Source: Scolanthus callimorphus
Taxonomy: Eukaryota > Cnidaria > Anthozoa > Actiniaria > Edwardsiidae
Length of the DNA stretch: 64,000 nucleotides
Assembly (NCBI GenBank): GCA_033964015.1
Contig: CM066924.1
Location: forward strand, 9,211,077-9,275,076
Direction: 5' to 3'
Shown piece by piece: positions 10,737 through 20,440 of this stretch. How positions within the stretch are numbered: the stretch's first letter is position 1; every line of letters starts with the position of its first letter. Position numbers and translations under genes: made by a program. The notes under the pieces are model-generated. The model was not told where the DNA came from and made no database searches. It worked only from the letters and a program-made list of their open reading frames with translations.

Positions 10737-10947
10737 TATATAAACGAGCTGATGCTTACTTCGTATTCTTCACGGTTTCGCTCCTTTGTCAACTCGACTT
10801 AGTTTTAGTTAAGTGATTATGAATCGAGAAGAGTTAACTGAAATTTTGTTCGAGTCCAATGCTAGAATTTTACAGCAATTTGATTGCAAATTAACGGACT
10901 TAAGGTGGATCGACCCAGTAATTTTGCACCCATGCAACCAATTTTGA
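10737..10947 (+). CDS. TATA box and 42-codon start of a truncated element reading frame
   Basis: A TATATAAA box at 10737-10744 is followed, about 75 bases later, by an ATG at 10819 opening a 42-codon frame that stops at 10945-10947. The first 28 residues begin MNREELTEILFESN and continue with ARILQQFD: acidic, helical and predicted coiled-coil in character. They resemble the N-termini of gag-like first proteins in anthozoan retroelements, though I cannot name the family. From codon 30 onward the sequence looks like unrelated DNA, so the element appears broken off there. The promoter-plus-start arrangement suggests the 5' end of a retroelement and not a host gene. Nothing downstream continues it. 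Confidence 0.35.
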
Positions 10948-11422
10948 ACCTCTCATATAAAAACAGGTTGAATTCTATCGCGCAGCCAATATAACACACA
11001 TACTACCCGTAGACTGAAATACATGTCAGTACAAAAGTTTTGGAGATCGGAGCTAGTATCACGTGACAATCGGGCCACGCCTATTTTAACTCTCACCCCA
11101 GTTTCAGGCTGTACCGACATTTTTTTGGATAAATGCTCTACGGTAGCTCGAGATTGACTGATTGCCTACGTGTAACCGAAGTTTGACTAAATTCTACAAG
11201 CCCAATATGAAGATATTTTAGGATTTATAAATCAGGGCTATAATTTATGTAAAATCCAGTGTTATGAATTAAAATGGGAGAGTTTGGTACTTCATAGTTA
11301 TAAATTGAAAGTTTTTATAGCTCATTCTATTTGTGTATTTTTAAGGAACTTCATGCTTTTTATCAGAATTAATATTTTTCTTTGCGATTTCGAAAAGGCT
11401 ACAAATGTAAGTATCAACATAA
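10948..11422. other. Gene-free stretch
   Basis: AT-rich sequence with no recognised motif apart from short frames. I see no splice-bounded coding exon and no repeat shared with other parts of the window. Confidence 0.4.
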
Positions 11423-11935
11423 TGGCCCCACGCATCAGCTTACTTCGAAATGTGGGTCTACTTTCACGAAATTGGACTGATTTGAAAAATCGTAGTTTTT
11501 CACTTCAAATTTTGGACAACTTCGATTGTTCAACGCAAAGTTTGTCTCCAAAGTTTCATATTAATTGAAATCCTCTATGGTTATCAACTGTGGACGCAAA
11601 GATCGATAAATATTGGATGGATTCGTGTAGTTTCTGCTCAGGGACTAGCTTTTGTTCTTCGTTCGGCACAAAATCGAATTCCAATGCGGCACACGTTGAT
11701 AGTCGAAACGAGAGTAGAAATCCATCCAATATTTACTGATCTTTGCGTTCCAAGTTGACAGCCTTAGAGGATTTCAATTAATATGAAACGTTGGAGACAA
11801 ACTTTACATTGATCCATTGGAGTCGTCCAAAAATTTGAAGCGAAAAAAAAAACTACGATTTTTTAAATCAGACCAAATTTCGTGAAAGTAGGCCCAATTT
11901 CGCGTTGAGGAAAACCCCGGGCCAGCTGTACCCCT
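11423..11935. mobile_element. Foldback element, about 0.5 kb
   Basis: The arms at about 11450-11640 and 11715-11910 are inverted copies. Landmarks found in both orientations are TACTTTCACGAAATT, AAATCGTAGTTTTT, TTTCATATTAATTGAAATCC and GATCTTTGCG with ATCCATCCAATATTTA. The loop of about 75 bp is unique. There is no coding capacity. The ends are too diverged for a confident target duplication. Confidence 0.7.
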
Positions 11936-12009
11936 TCTTCAACCCCCGGCTGGTCGACTAATGAAAAGGCTTTTAAAAATACCCAAAGACTTAGACCCAA
12001 AGTCTAACT

Positions 12010-13075
12010 GCGAGTGCGTCTTTAACATAACCATCTTTTGCGTTTTCATTACTCCAACGGCCGTGCTTTTAAAATAGCCTGTCTGCTATGCCACCAGCTG
12101 CTGCCGCGGAGGCACCGCCACAAGGCTGTGCGTGTCTATTACTGATACATTGGGCACTATCCCATGGAAAGCCTGTAACACTAACTCGCGTAGCCTAGAA
12201 TAACTTAGGGCTTTTCGACCCGACCTAGCTTAGGCTTATAAATCTTATAACCTGTATTGCGTTTAGAAATTTGGCAAATCAAACAATCTTGAGGATTAAG
12301 GCCAGACATATTCAAATATCTCAAAGTCATAGCGACAGGACAAGTTGGGTTTCCTGTGGCCGCAACACACGGAATCGCCTTCCCTAAGCTGATCACACTT
12401 AGCAGATTTGATAGAAATCTCGATATATTCATCAAAATTCGAAGATCAGACACCTTTAAAAAGTTCATCAAACCTTAAAAAGGCGGCAAAAGCAAACAAA
12501 CAAATAGTGACTGAACGAATATCGTACAGGGAAGCGGTAACACCACCCTTATCTTTGACTAACTGATCTAACTGAAAAACTGAAATGGGTTCTTTCTTGG
12601 ACTTGGGACCAGCCAAAATCCGCTTGGAGCCAGCAATAACTTGCTTCACACGAGGATGGTCCGTTGGAGTCTGAACAGCAGAAATCTGGTGGACCCAGGC
12701 AATTGCATGTACAGCTGTTTCGATAGGTGCTGAAGATTTAGCACTTAACATCAGCCATTCCAAATACAGAGCTACATGATATGGAGACGCGGGGAAGTGC
12801 TGAAGATGATGAGAAGAACACCATGATTTCCAACGACGAAAGGAAGACGAGTACTTGGAGCAGGTATTGGGAGCTCTGCCAGCCATAACTACGTCAGGGA
12901 GGAGACGAGCTAGAGACTGAAGACACCGGTGAAGAAAGCAGGGGGCTGCTGTGATTTGGAGAAGAAAGCAGGGGGCTGCTGTGAGTCTTAAAGTGTTATT
13001 ACCAGCAATGCGAGACTTTTCGCGCCTGCGATTATTAAGGTCAGCCAACGCACTGAGCATGCTCATAAGTGCCAT
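12010..13075 (-). pseudogene. Broken tyrosine recombinase (Crypton/DIRS-type integrase)
   Basis: The first frame (12446-13075) begins with a non-homologous leader. It then contains a SAM-like core-binding region (APNTCSKYSSSFRRWKSW, PYHVALYLEWLM, HPRVKQVIAGSKR) and the start of the catalytic domain ending FAFAAFLRFDEL, which supplies the first catalytic arginine. A frameshift follows; the second frame (12205-12440) carries TGNPTCPVAMTLRYLN, typical of the middle of the domain. A third segment (about 12020-12160) keeps GGASAAA, DRLF, the HGRW box and the tyrosine motif DGYVKD, but has a stop before HGRW and the expected H-x2-R box has decayed. Recombination by the R-H-R-Y mechanism is therefore lost. 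The leader (about residues 30-49) contains two in-frame copies of a minisatellite unit, TAAPCFL. The family is common in cnidarian mobile elements. Confidence 0.75.
12924..13005. repeat. Minisatellite, two units inside the recombinase leader
   Basis: The unit CACCGGTGAAGAAAGCAGGG continuing GGCTGCTGTGA occurs twice here, in the leader of the broken recombinase, and again four times at 13946-14124. The units alternate between a short spacer (TTTGGA) and a longer one (GTCTTAAAGTGTTAAATC). Confidence 0.75.
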
Positions 13076-13079
13076 CCAA

Positions 13080-13945
13080 TATGGCGAAAAGAGGGCGGAG
13101 GGGTGGTAGCATGTTAATAAAGCTGTATTTAGAGATGTTTGAGGGCAGATATAAATTTTTGCATTATATTATTTACCACAACGCTGCAGTTTAACTTTGC
13201 ATTAAAAGAAAACAGGAATTCAAGATGCGAATGATAGTGTGCGAGGCTCAGCGAGGGTAAAATGATGGCTGACTAGGTCGAGTGAGACAACTATAAGGGG
13301 ACTTATTCGGTAAACTATCGTAAATCATACATCAAGAACCTACCAGGGAAGGCCTGGTTATCAGTGAAAACATGGCGATCACAGAGGGAGATTGTACGGC
13401 CGTAGCAGTTATTTTGAGCTAGAAAACGACTTCAAGCCGATGTCTTCTTCTTCAAATCTCGCATGGATTATTAGCAAAAAGTGTGCTGTGTTCAAAGAAA
13501 ATTGGCGGAGTTTTGGGGGCGTTCTAAAGGCCGATTTATAGCTCATTTTGATGTGCAACAACAGGGCTCAATTTTGAGAGGTCGGCACCTGGGATTCGAG
13601 TACGGACAGTACGTGAACTTTATCAGCATGCGAAGGAAAATGGCCTACGGACGGATTTTACTGTAAACATAAGGGACAGACATCCGTTAGGACAGCGTTC
13701 GCTAAAGTAAATTTGGCGCTTTGTAAGTAAAGTTTGAAGCTCTTTAACATGTATCGAAATGTTCTATAGTGTTCATTCTTTTGATCTAGAGGTCGGCAAG
13801 TTGTCCACGAATTACAGTACTCTTTTATTTCAGATTTTAAACTTTTCTCCACACAATCCCTATAAGACCGGCGGCCATTTTTAAAGGGCCTGCAAGGCTG
13901 CATAATTAACGCGGCGGCCATTTTGTCTCAGATTGCTGGTAATGA
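13080..13945. other. Gene-free stretch between minisatellite blocks
   Basis: No recognised gene. The frames at 13481-13666 (plus) and 13658-13921 (minus, 87 codons) have no familiar motif. The flanking minisatellite blocks suggest that this 0.9 kb lies between two pieces of one expanded repeat, perhaps within the original recombinase-bearing element. Confidence 0.35.
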
Positions 13946-14124
13946 ATCCACCGGTGAAGAAAGCAGGGGGCTGCTATGAGTCTTAAAGTGTTAAATCCAC
14001 CGGTGAAGAAAGCAGGGGGCTGCTATGATTTGGAGAAGAAAGCAGGGGGCTGCTGTGAGTCTTAAAGTGTTAAATCCACCGGTGAAGAAAGCAGGGGGCT
14101 GCTGTGAGTCTTAAAGTGTTAAAT
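13946..14124. repeat. Minisatellite, four units
   Basis: Four copies of GGTGAAGAAAGCAGGGGGCT followed by GCTRTGA, separated by TTTGGA or by GTCTTAAAGTGTTAAATCCA. The copies are almost identical to those in the leader of the broken recombinase 1 kb upstream, pointing to recent exchange or duplication. Confidence 0.8.
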
Positions 14125-14224
14125 TTGAATCATAAAAAGAATAAAAACAATAGGAAACACTGCCCCCAAAACTAATGACCCTTTCTTTACAAAAGCCAAT
14201 CAGAAAGCCCTAGCATTAGTAAGG

Positions 14225-14350
14225 GTTAGAGAATGGACGCGAGTGTTCTATGGGATATAGACCACTAATGAACAAAAATCTGCTCGCGCGAGCAGATTTT
14301 TGTTCATTAGTGGTCTATTTCCCATAGGACACGAGTGTCCATTCTCTAAC
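14225..14350. repeat. 126-bp near-perfect palindrome
   Basis: The arms begin GTTAGAGAATGGAC and end GTCCATTCTCTAAC. They meet at CTGCTCGCGCGAGCAG, with no loop. Landmarks ATAGACCACTAATGAAC and CAAAAATCTGCTCG are mirrored exactly. A few mismatches lie in the outer third. It would form a cruciform or long hairpin and belongs with the other CpG-centred palindromes of this window. Confidence 0.8.
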
Positions 14351-14552
14351 TTTTTTAGAACATGATCAATGCCACGAAGAAAGTCTTTTGAAAGTTTTTG
14401 TGCTAGCTTGTCATTGACACATCGACATCATTACAGAGCATTGTTCAGAGCCATACTTCATCCAAGGCTTTTTACAATAGTAGTGTCAATCAAAGCCTTG
14501 TGAATGAAAAGATCTACCGACAAAGCGGTTTGTTTTGAGTGCATGCATTGTT

Positions 14553-16035
14553 CTAATATATAGATTTAGCCGCTGGCTAAAAGCGGAGCTCGTGGTTATA
14601 AAACTTTCTGTGTTTATATACTATAGGCTTTTTAAGAAAAAATGTCTCTTGACATGTATACAACAGTGTTTTCTTCGGTATGTTGCTGCATTGACACAAT
14701 ACAAATACAGGGACGAAAATAAGCATCCTGTCAAGTGAGATAAAAACCTCCATCAGAAAATATAAGGTATTAATCCCTCCAAATGGAATGATTCAAAAAT
14801 GAAATAAAGAGAATAATTTTTCAAGCATAGATGGCGTCATATCACCTGACCGCTTCATTTCGCTCACCTGGTGACCTTACAACACTACCAAAGTTTGGTT
14901 GCTTTAGAGTCTTCCCTTCACGAGATATTAATTTTTCAAGCATAGATGACGTCATCGATGACGTCACATCACGTGATCACTTAATTTCGCTCATCTGATG
15001 ATCTAGACTACACTACCAAAATTTGGTTGTTTTAGAGTCTTCCCTTCACGAGATTTTAATTTTTGAAGCATAGATGACGTCATCGATGACGTCATATCAC
15101 GTGACCACTTCATTTCGCTCATCTGATGACCTAGACTACACTACCAAAAATTGGTTGTTTTAGAGTCTTCCCTTCACGAGATATTAATTTTTCAGGCATA
15201 GATGACGTCATCGATGACGTCACATCACGTGATCACTTTATTTCGCTCATCTGATGATCTAGACTACACTACCAAAATTTGGTTGTTTTAGAGTCTTCCC
15301 TTCACGAGATATTAATTTTTGAAGCATAGATGACGTCATCGATGACGTCACATCACGTGACCACTTCATTTCGCTCATCTGATGACCTAGACTACACTAC
15401 CAAAGTTTGGTTGTTTTAGAGTCTTCCCTTTACGAGATATTAATTTTTCAAGCATATATGACGTCATCGATGACGTCACATCACGTGACCACTTCATTTC
15501 GCTCATCTGGTGACCTAGACTATACTACCCAAGTTTGGTTGTTTTAGAGTCTTCCCTTCACGAGATATTAATTTTTCAATCATTGATGACGTCATCGATG
15601 GCGTCACATCACGTGACCGTGTTACAGACCTCCTCTGTGACATAGACAAAATATCCCAAGTATGGTTGTCTTAGCATGTTCCCTTGAAGAGATATGATTT
15701 TTTCTTTGCATACCACAGGGTTCCCATGTGTACACGGACGGACGGACGGACGGACACCACCGGACGGCGTACGCTATAGGTTTAATACCAGAAAAATAAA
15801 GAAAAAATCATATCTCTCGAAGGGAAGCTTCTATAGAAGCCAAACTTGGACAAACTTTCAAAGACCATCAGAGGAACTCTACACCAAAGTCACGTTCCCT
15901 CACGCCATCAATGACGTCATCAAAATGATCCATAATGCCCGTGACGTTCAAAAATCACTCGATAATATACGTTTTTTCCTTAGGTATGGTGCTCCGCTTG
16001 CGCGGGCCTTCGGCCCGCGCTGGAGCTCCGCTATA
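14553..16035 (+). mobile_element. Helentron/pearl-like non-autonomous element, copy B
   Basis: The start has TAATATATAGATTTAGCCGC and AAAGCGGAGCTC; the end has GGTGCTCCGC, the hairpin GCGCGGGCC-TTC-GGCCCGCGC and GGAGCTCCGCTATAATTA. Between them are about seven tandem units of about 125 bp (14830-15640), each with GATGACGTCATCGATGACGT or a near form, CACGTGA, ATTTCGCTCATCTG and TTGTTTTAGAGTCTTCCCTT. They are followed by the microsatellite (ACGG)5 at 15734-15755. A 5' subterminal inverted motif, tandem core, ACGG/GTCY microsatellite and terminal hairpin are the four landmarks of pearl and DINE-1 type elements. The frame at 15694-16047 is incidental. There is no replicase or helicase, so mobility would depend on a partner elsewhere. 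Confidence 0.7.
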
Positions 16036-16676
16036 ATTAAGTTCTAATTAAGTGTTTGTTTTGAGACGATAGCAGTTGAAACTGGCCATACTGGAGTTGC
16101 TGACAGGTTTCGTTCCCGAAGTCAGGTAAGAAATGAAATATTCTATCGCAAGCTTTTGTAATGGTTCCTCGACTCCTATGGTCTAAGGAAAAGGGAGATA
16201 CAGGAAAGCGTACATAAAATCTCGGTCTCGTTATCAGAATTCGTAAATCCGTAAAGTTTGGATCGAACACCGGAAATTGAACTCAGAGGTCGCATTACAG
16301 CGGAACATTTGGTAAAACATACTTTTGAATATTGACAATCTGTTTCTTCCCGGGGCTTTCTTATGAGAATTGCAAGAGTGCTGATGTTCGAGGCTGGCCA
16401 CTTTCGAAGTTTCTTTTAGCAATTTGAGACTCAAATGTTCTTCAAATGCCTCGAGACAGCCAAGAGTTGAGTGAATCAGACAATAAACTGATGCGAAAGG
16501 TGGAAGTTTTTCCCTTAAAAATACAGTACGTTATACATGAAAAGGGGACATCAAAATGCAAAATGTTCGTGGAGAAACTTTTAGGTATTTGCTATGCTTA
16601 ACTACAAAAAGCTATGTTCTTAGGGGCTCTCGCACGCTTGCTCAAATCGCAATCCAATTCCATCGTCTTGATAACT
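16036..16676. other. Gene-free stretch
   Basis: No recognisable gene. Two overlapping minus frames (16037-16270 and 16234-16434) have no familiar motif. No repeat from elsewhere in the window is present. Confidence 0.4.
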
Positions 16677-17021
16677 GGGGCGCTTTCCATTTAGCAAAAA
16701 ATCCCGGTTTGAATTCCCAGTAGTTCTCTGAGTCAAATGGAAAGGTCTCAATCCGGCAATTCACGAGAACAGCCACGATTGGACGAAAGTCCGAGAACGT
16801 TCTGCACCGCTTTCCATTTGACCCGGAATTTCCGGGAATTTCGGTCAGAAATCAAATGGAAAGGGACAAATTCCCGGAAATTCCGAGTTCTCCGAAAATT
16901 CCCACGTTGAGGTAAGCTCAAGAGGTTGTCCGAAAATTTCGAAATTTTTTCCCGGGTTTGGCGCTTTCCATTTGACTTCTAACCGAAAATTCCGGGATTT
17001 TTGGTCAAATGGAAAGCGCCC
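16677..17021. mobile_element. 345-bp element with GGGGCGCTTTCCATTT inverted ends
   Basis: The termini are GGGGCGCTTTCCATTT and its exact reverse complement. The motif CTTTCCATTTGA/TCAAATGGAAAG recurs at least six times inside in both orientations, as do CCCGGAAATTCC-like strings. It is non-coding. The repeated subterminal motif is typical of transposase-binding sites in MITEs. I could not read a convincing target duplication. Confidence 0.7.
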
Positions 17022-17293
17022 CTGGTCAAAACAAATTTTGATTACTACGGGAAATATGCATGTGTTTTTGCGGTTACTATTTTACTTAACTTTAAGGTTC
17101 TTAATTTTTTGCCTATAAAACTTCGAATTCTTATAAACGTGGTTATTATAAACAATTGCAATGTTGATAATGTACTAATTTTGATTTGTTTATTTTGTAT
17201 AGAAAGATGTTGGAGAGAGACTTGTAATAAAGGGCTATTTTGCAAAAGATGACATGAAGTCAATGTTTTCCTTTATTTTGTAGAGTTGGTTGT

Positions 17294-17522
17294 GTCAAGC
17301 GGCGAGGGAAGAACAGGGTGTGGTTTGTACATAGTCATTAGTATTCATGCCCATAGTCATTAGTATTCTCTATGTTGCACCTTGGTTTTCTTTGTTCTTC
17401 TTCAGGAGAACAATGAAAATGCAAGGTGCAACCAGAGAATATTAATGACTATGAGCATGAATACTAATGACTATGTACAAACCCCTAATTTTCCCTATTG
17501 TTCAATGCCCTCGCCGCTTGAC
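17294..17522. repeat. 229-bp palindrome
   Basis: The outer arms GTCAAGCGGCGAGGG / CCCTCGCCGCTTGAC and the inner arms TTTGTACATAGTCATTAGTA, TTGCACCTTG and their complements are mirrored around 17400. The word CATAGTCATTAGTATTC also occurs twice directly in the left arm. The frame at 17382-17576 simply crosses the right arm. Confidence 0.75.
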
Positions 17523-18006
17523 GGTTTAGTTTCTATGGGATATAGGGGACGCAAATGCCGGTTGCTGATTGGCTGAGTGGCATTGGTCATGTTCTAATTA
17601 TAGGTATCGCTAATACATTCATTTATTTTCTATGACATTTGAACGACATTTCATTGCTCATCATTATTGTAGGTAAATAAGTGACAGCTATTCCAAAGGG
17701 AATTCTTCTCTTTCTGAAAGTCATGTAATTATGAACAGACCTTTTGTCCCAACACAGAAGATATGTCAATTATTCGGAACGCCTCTCTAAATACACTAAT
17801 CGTAAAGAAAAGCTCTCATTGTCAATCTTTTGTTTGCCATTTCAAAATAGCTACACAATACAACTTGAAGCCAGTCTATATCAGATTTTTTATTCTCGAT
17901 TTCAATGAAGTAGTTCTTACAAATTCATTTCCCTTTTCTTAACTAGCTTGGAACTATGAATTATTACTGGCAACCGTTTTAAAAGTAGTTTACAAAACTC
18001 GCTGTC
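17523..18006. other. Gene-free stretch
   Basis: AT-rich with no recognised coding or repeat signal. Confidence 0.4.
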
Positions 18007-18069
18007 GTGTTTTATCGGCAGATAGAAACACTCGGCTTCGCCTCGTGTTTCTATCTGCCGATAAAACAC
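18007..18069. repeat. Perfect 25-bp inverted repeat with short loop
   Basis: GTGTTTTATCGGCAGATAGA plus AACAC at 18007-18031 is exactly inverted at 18045-18069. The 13-base loop reads TCGGCTTCGCCTC. This is a strong hairpin of the same style as those at 19133 and 62420. Confidence 0.85.
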
Positions 18070-18430
18070 TCCAGCTCGTTTTGAAACATTACTTCGAGAA
18101 CTTGTCCAAAGAAAACAATACGCTTGTGGCGCTTAAATGGAATGCGTACGAATGTCGTTACAAGCATGTGTATCTTGGTAAGGACAAATGAAAACGCCCA
18201 AAGTTCCAGTGATACGCCTGGTTGGCAGTCAATATGTTTGAAAGAAGTGAGTTCGACGTTACAAGCTGCATAGAAATTCGTTTTTGGGCTGCGCTTCACG
18301 CACATGAATAATAATAATTTGTAGCGCGTGAAAAACAAAAACAACCAGGCTTTTTTACTACATGCAGAAAATAAAACGTTTATCTTTTCTCTGGAGGCTT
18401 GATGAAATGCGTTTATCAAATAAAGGCGCG
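18070..18430. repeat. Dispersed repeat R2, copy 1
   Basis: This segment matches 41340-41695 with many substitutions. Shared landmarks are TTTAAATGGAATGC or its near form, GTATCTTGG, CCAGTGAT and GGCCTGG-like strings, TCGACGTTACAA, ATAGAAATTC, CTTGATGAAAT and CGTTTATCAA. The second copy lies inside the 1.35 kb element at 40716-42063, so this is probably a fragment of the same element family. The 165-codon minus frame here (18051-18548) has no counterpart in that copy and is not a gene. Confidence 0.6.
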
Positions 18431-19400
18431 TTTCGCCATGTTGCAAAAGTGTCCCCGGGGCCTGGAGCTTTAACAACGACCATGCCCGGTCATGCATGGT
18501 CATGCATGCATGCCATGCCATGACCGGGAAAATAGTAACATTTAACACTTAGTGAATGTTAAATCGGGGGGCCGTGATGTCAATTGACTGGTGCCTGACA
18601 GAAGTAAGAAAAAAGTAGTTCTGTTATTAAGAAGAATGAAAGAGACATTACATCACTTGGACAATAGTCTATCTAACAGGTTTTGCAGAAATAATTTGCA
18701 TGGGAGAGGGTCCCAATTTTTTTACCTACGACTGTGGGAGGGATACATTTTTTTGTTATGTTCAAGGGGAGGGTCCTAAATTTTTTTAGCATTGTTTGAA
18801 AAAGTGGGAGCCCTCCCCCCCCCCCCCCCCCCCCCCGGTAAATAATGACACGTCCCCCCCACCGGTAAATAATGACACGTCCCTTAGGAGGTTTTTCACC
18901 CAGCTGTGCTCACTGCCCCTTCTTGCTATAAACGACTATAGCCTATTAGAAAATAACACCTACGTTGTATTGTAAATGTGCGCATTCTGATTGGGTAAAA
19001 AGCGTGTTTGTAAGAGACCTGAGAAACACGATTGTCACGCAATGCTGTCGCGCGTGTTTATGTTATTTTCTAAAAGCAATAAAAATACTTTCTGCGTGCT
19101 CTCTGGTTTCTTACAAACACTCGGGGAATGTTGGTCGAACTGATAAAACTTGAAAAACACTCGCGTTTGGCTCGTGTCTTTCAAGTTTTGATCAGTTGTC
19201 CCAACCCCCCCCCCCCCCCCCCCCTTGTGTTTGTAAGTGTTTGTAAGTATTTGATATAGCGGGAAAATATCATATGATGGAGAATTTAACAGTGCGGGGG
19301 ATCGCAAACGAGCCCTTCCCGCATCTTTGACCTCTTCGATTTCCGCGTTTCACGCGTCGCTTTTGGGGATCCCACGATTTTTTGTGCTCGATATTAGTAT
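18431..19400. other. Gene-free stretch with poly-C runs and a hairpin
   Basis: Contains a small palindromic cluster GGTCATGCATGGTCATGCAT (about 18489), a long poly-C run (about 18812-18836) followed by two copies of CCGGTAAATAATGACACGTC, and a hairpin at 19133-19200 with arms AACTGATAAAACTTGAAA / TTTCAAGTTTTGATCAGTT around ACACTCGCGTTTGGCTCGTG. A second poly-C run follows at about 19203-19224. No coding signal. Confidence 0.5.
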
Positions 19401-20178
19401 TGTCAAGAGAAAAATCTCTTGACTCTTTCTTACTTCTGAGTTCTTTTGCTACTCGAATAAATTATGATCTCGCTCTTTTGACAACAGCCGATTAATTAAA
19501 TATTTCTCTACGCTTTATGGAAACTAGGTTACAACTCAACTCTTGAGTTAATCTCTAGGATTTACTTACTTCTATGAACTTCAATTGATATATATTCCAT
19601 CAATATTCGACTTGTAAGAATTCTGTTATTTTCTAAAGTGAATTCCAGTTACAGTACGACCTTGTTTTAGATTTTCATTTTAGATCCAATTTAGCTGCTA
19701 AGACAGATGTGTTTACTCATAACCTGACTAAGCGTGAAGTCTTTGTTCGGTTTTTACTTTGCTTCACAGCTTAAGCCACAGCTTAATTAAACAGGAGATG
19801 GTTCTATACCTTTTCCAACAAAAGGTCGTTAAGGTCATTGTGATTCACTTCCTACAGCTGTTCTCTACCTAAGTCCATTAAATGTACCTCGGAGTACGTG
19901 CCACGTATTGTAAAGAACAATAGAGACTTATAGGTATAAAAGTCCAGTTGTATAGGAAGGAGAGAGGATACGGATACAGAGAGAGAGACGGGACTGTATG
20001 GAAGATAAGAGGAGACTGTATGAGCGATACAAGAGAGAAGAAAGGAGATAGAGAAGAACGTATGAGATAGAAGAGTTATGAGATTGAAGTTGTGGCGCAA
20101 GCCAGAATAAATGGTGTTGAGTCTAAACCACTGAGTCTTCAAGTACTTCTACTCTGTGTCAAGAAAACCCCCTTGACA
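19401..20178 (+). mobile_element. Solo LTR, 778 bp, with GTAT target duplication
   Basis: The segment starts TGTCAAG and ends CTTGACA, giving TG...CA ends with a 7-bp inverted repeat. It is flanked by GTAT at 19397-19400 and 20179-20182. A TATAAAAG box lies at 19935-19942 and an AATAAA at 20106-20111, about 70 bp before the end, in the order expected of U3, R and U5. No second copy, primer-binding site or polyprotein is next to it, so it is best read as a solo LTR left by recombination between the ends of a retrotransposon. A 4-bp duplication is usual for the Gypsy group (4-6 bp across LTR elements). The frame at 19852-20142 is incidental. Confidence 0.65.
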
Positions 20179-20289
20179 GTATTCTAAAAAAATTATAGAC
20201 TACTAATAGATCTATTAACTATTGTATTTAGTCATCAACCCCACACCTTCCCTTCCGACTATTCAAGCCCTCCCCGTGCTTTTAGTTTG

Positions 20290-20440
20290 ATGGAAGTTGT
20301 TTGCATATTTACGAAAATATCAGGTCGCGAAGTTGAATGTCGCATTTTTTACAGTTTGTGGCCGCAAAATTTATCATAAAATCTTTTTCAATTAAAAAAT
20401 AAAAATTCCCTCACACGATTTTTGAAGCTATTTGCTCAGC
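20290..20440 (+). repeat. Dispersed repeat R1, copy 2 (fragment)
   Basis: Shares TTTGCATATTTACGAAAATA with copy 1 at 6095-6690, then AAATTTATCATAAAATCTTT with the inverted copy at 31875-32522. Only the middle of the repeat is present. Confidence 0.6.

Noticed and set aside
18051..18548. 165-codon minus-strand frame
   Set aside because: It crosses a hairpin arm and repeat R2; the second R2 copy does not keep the frame open.
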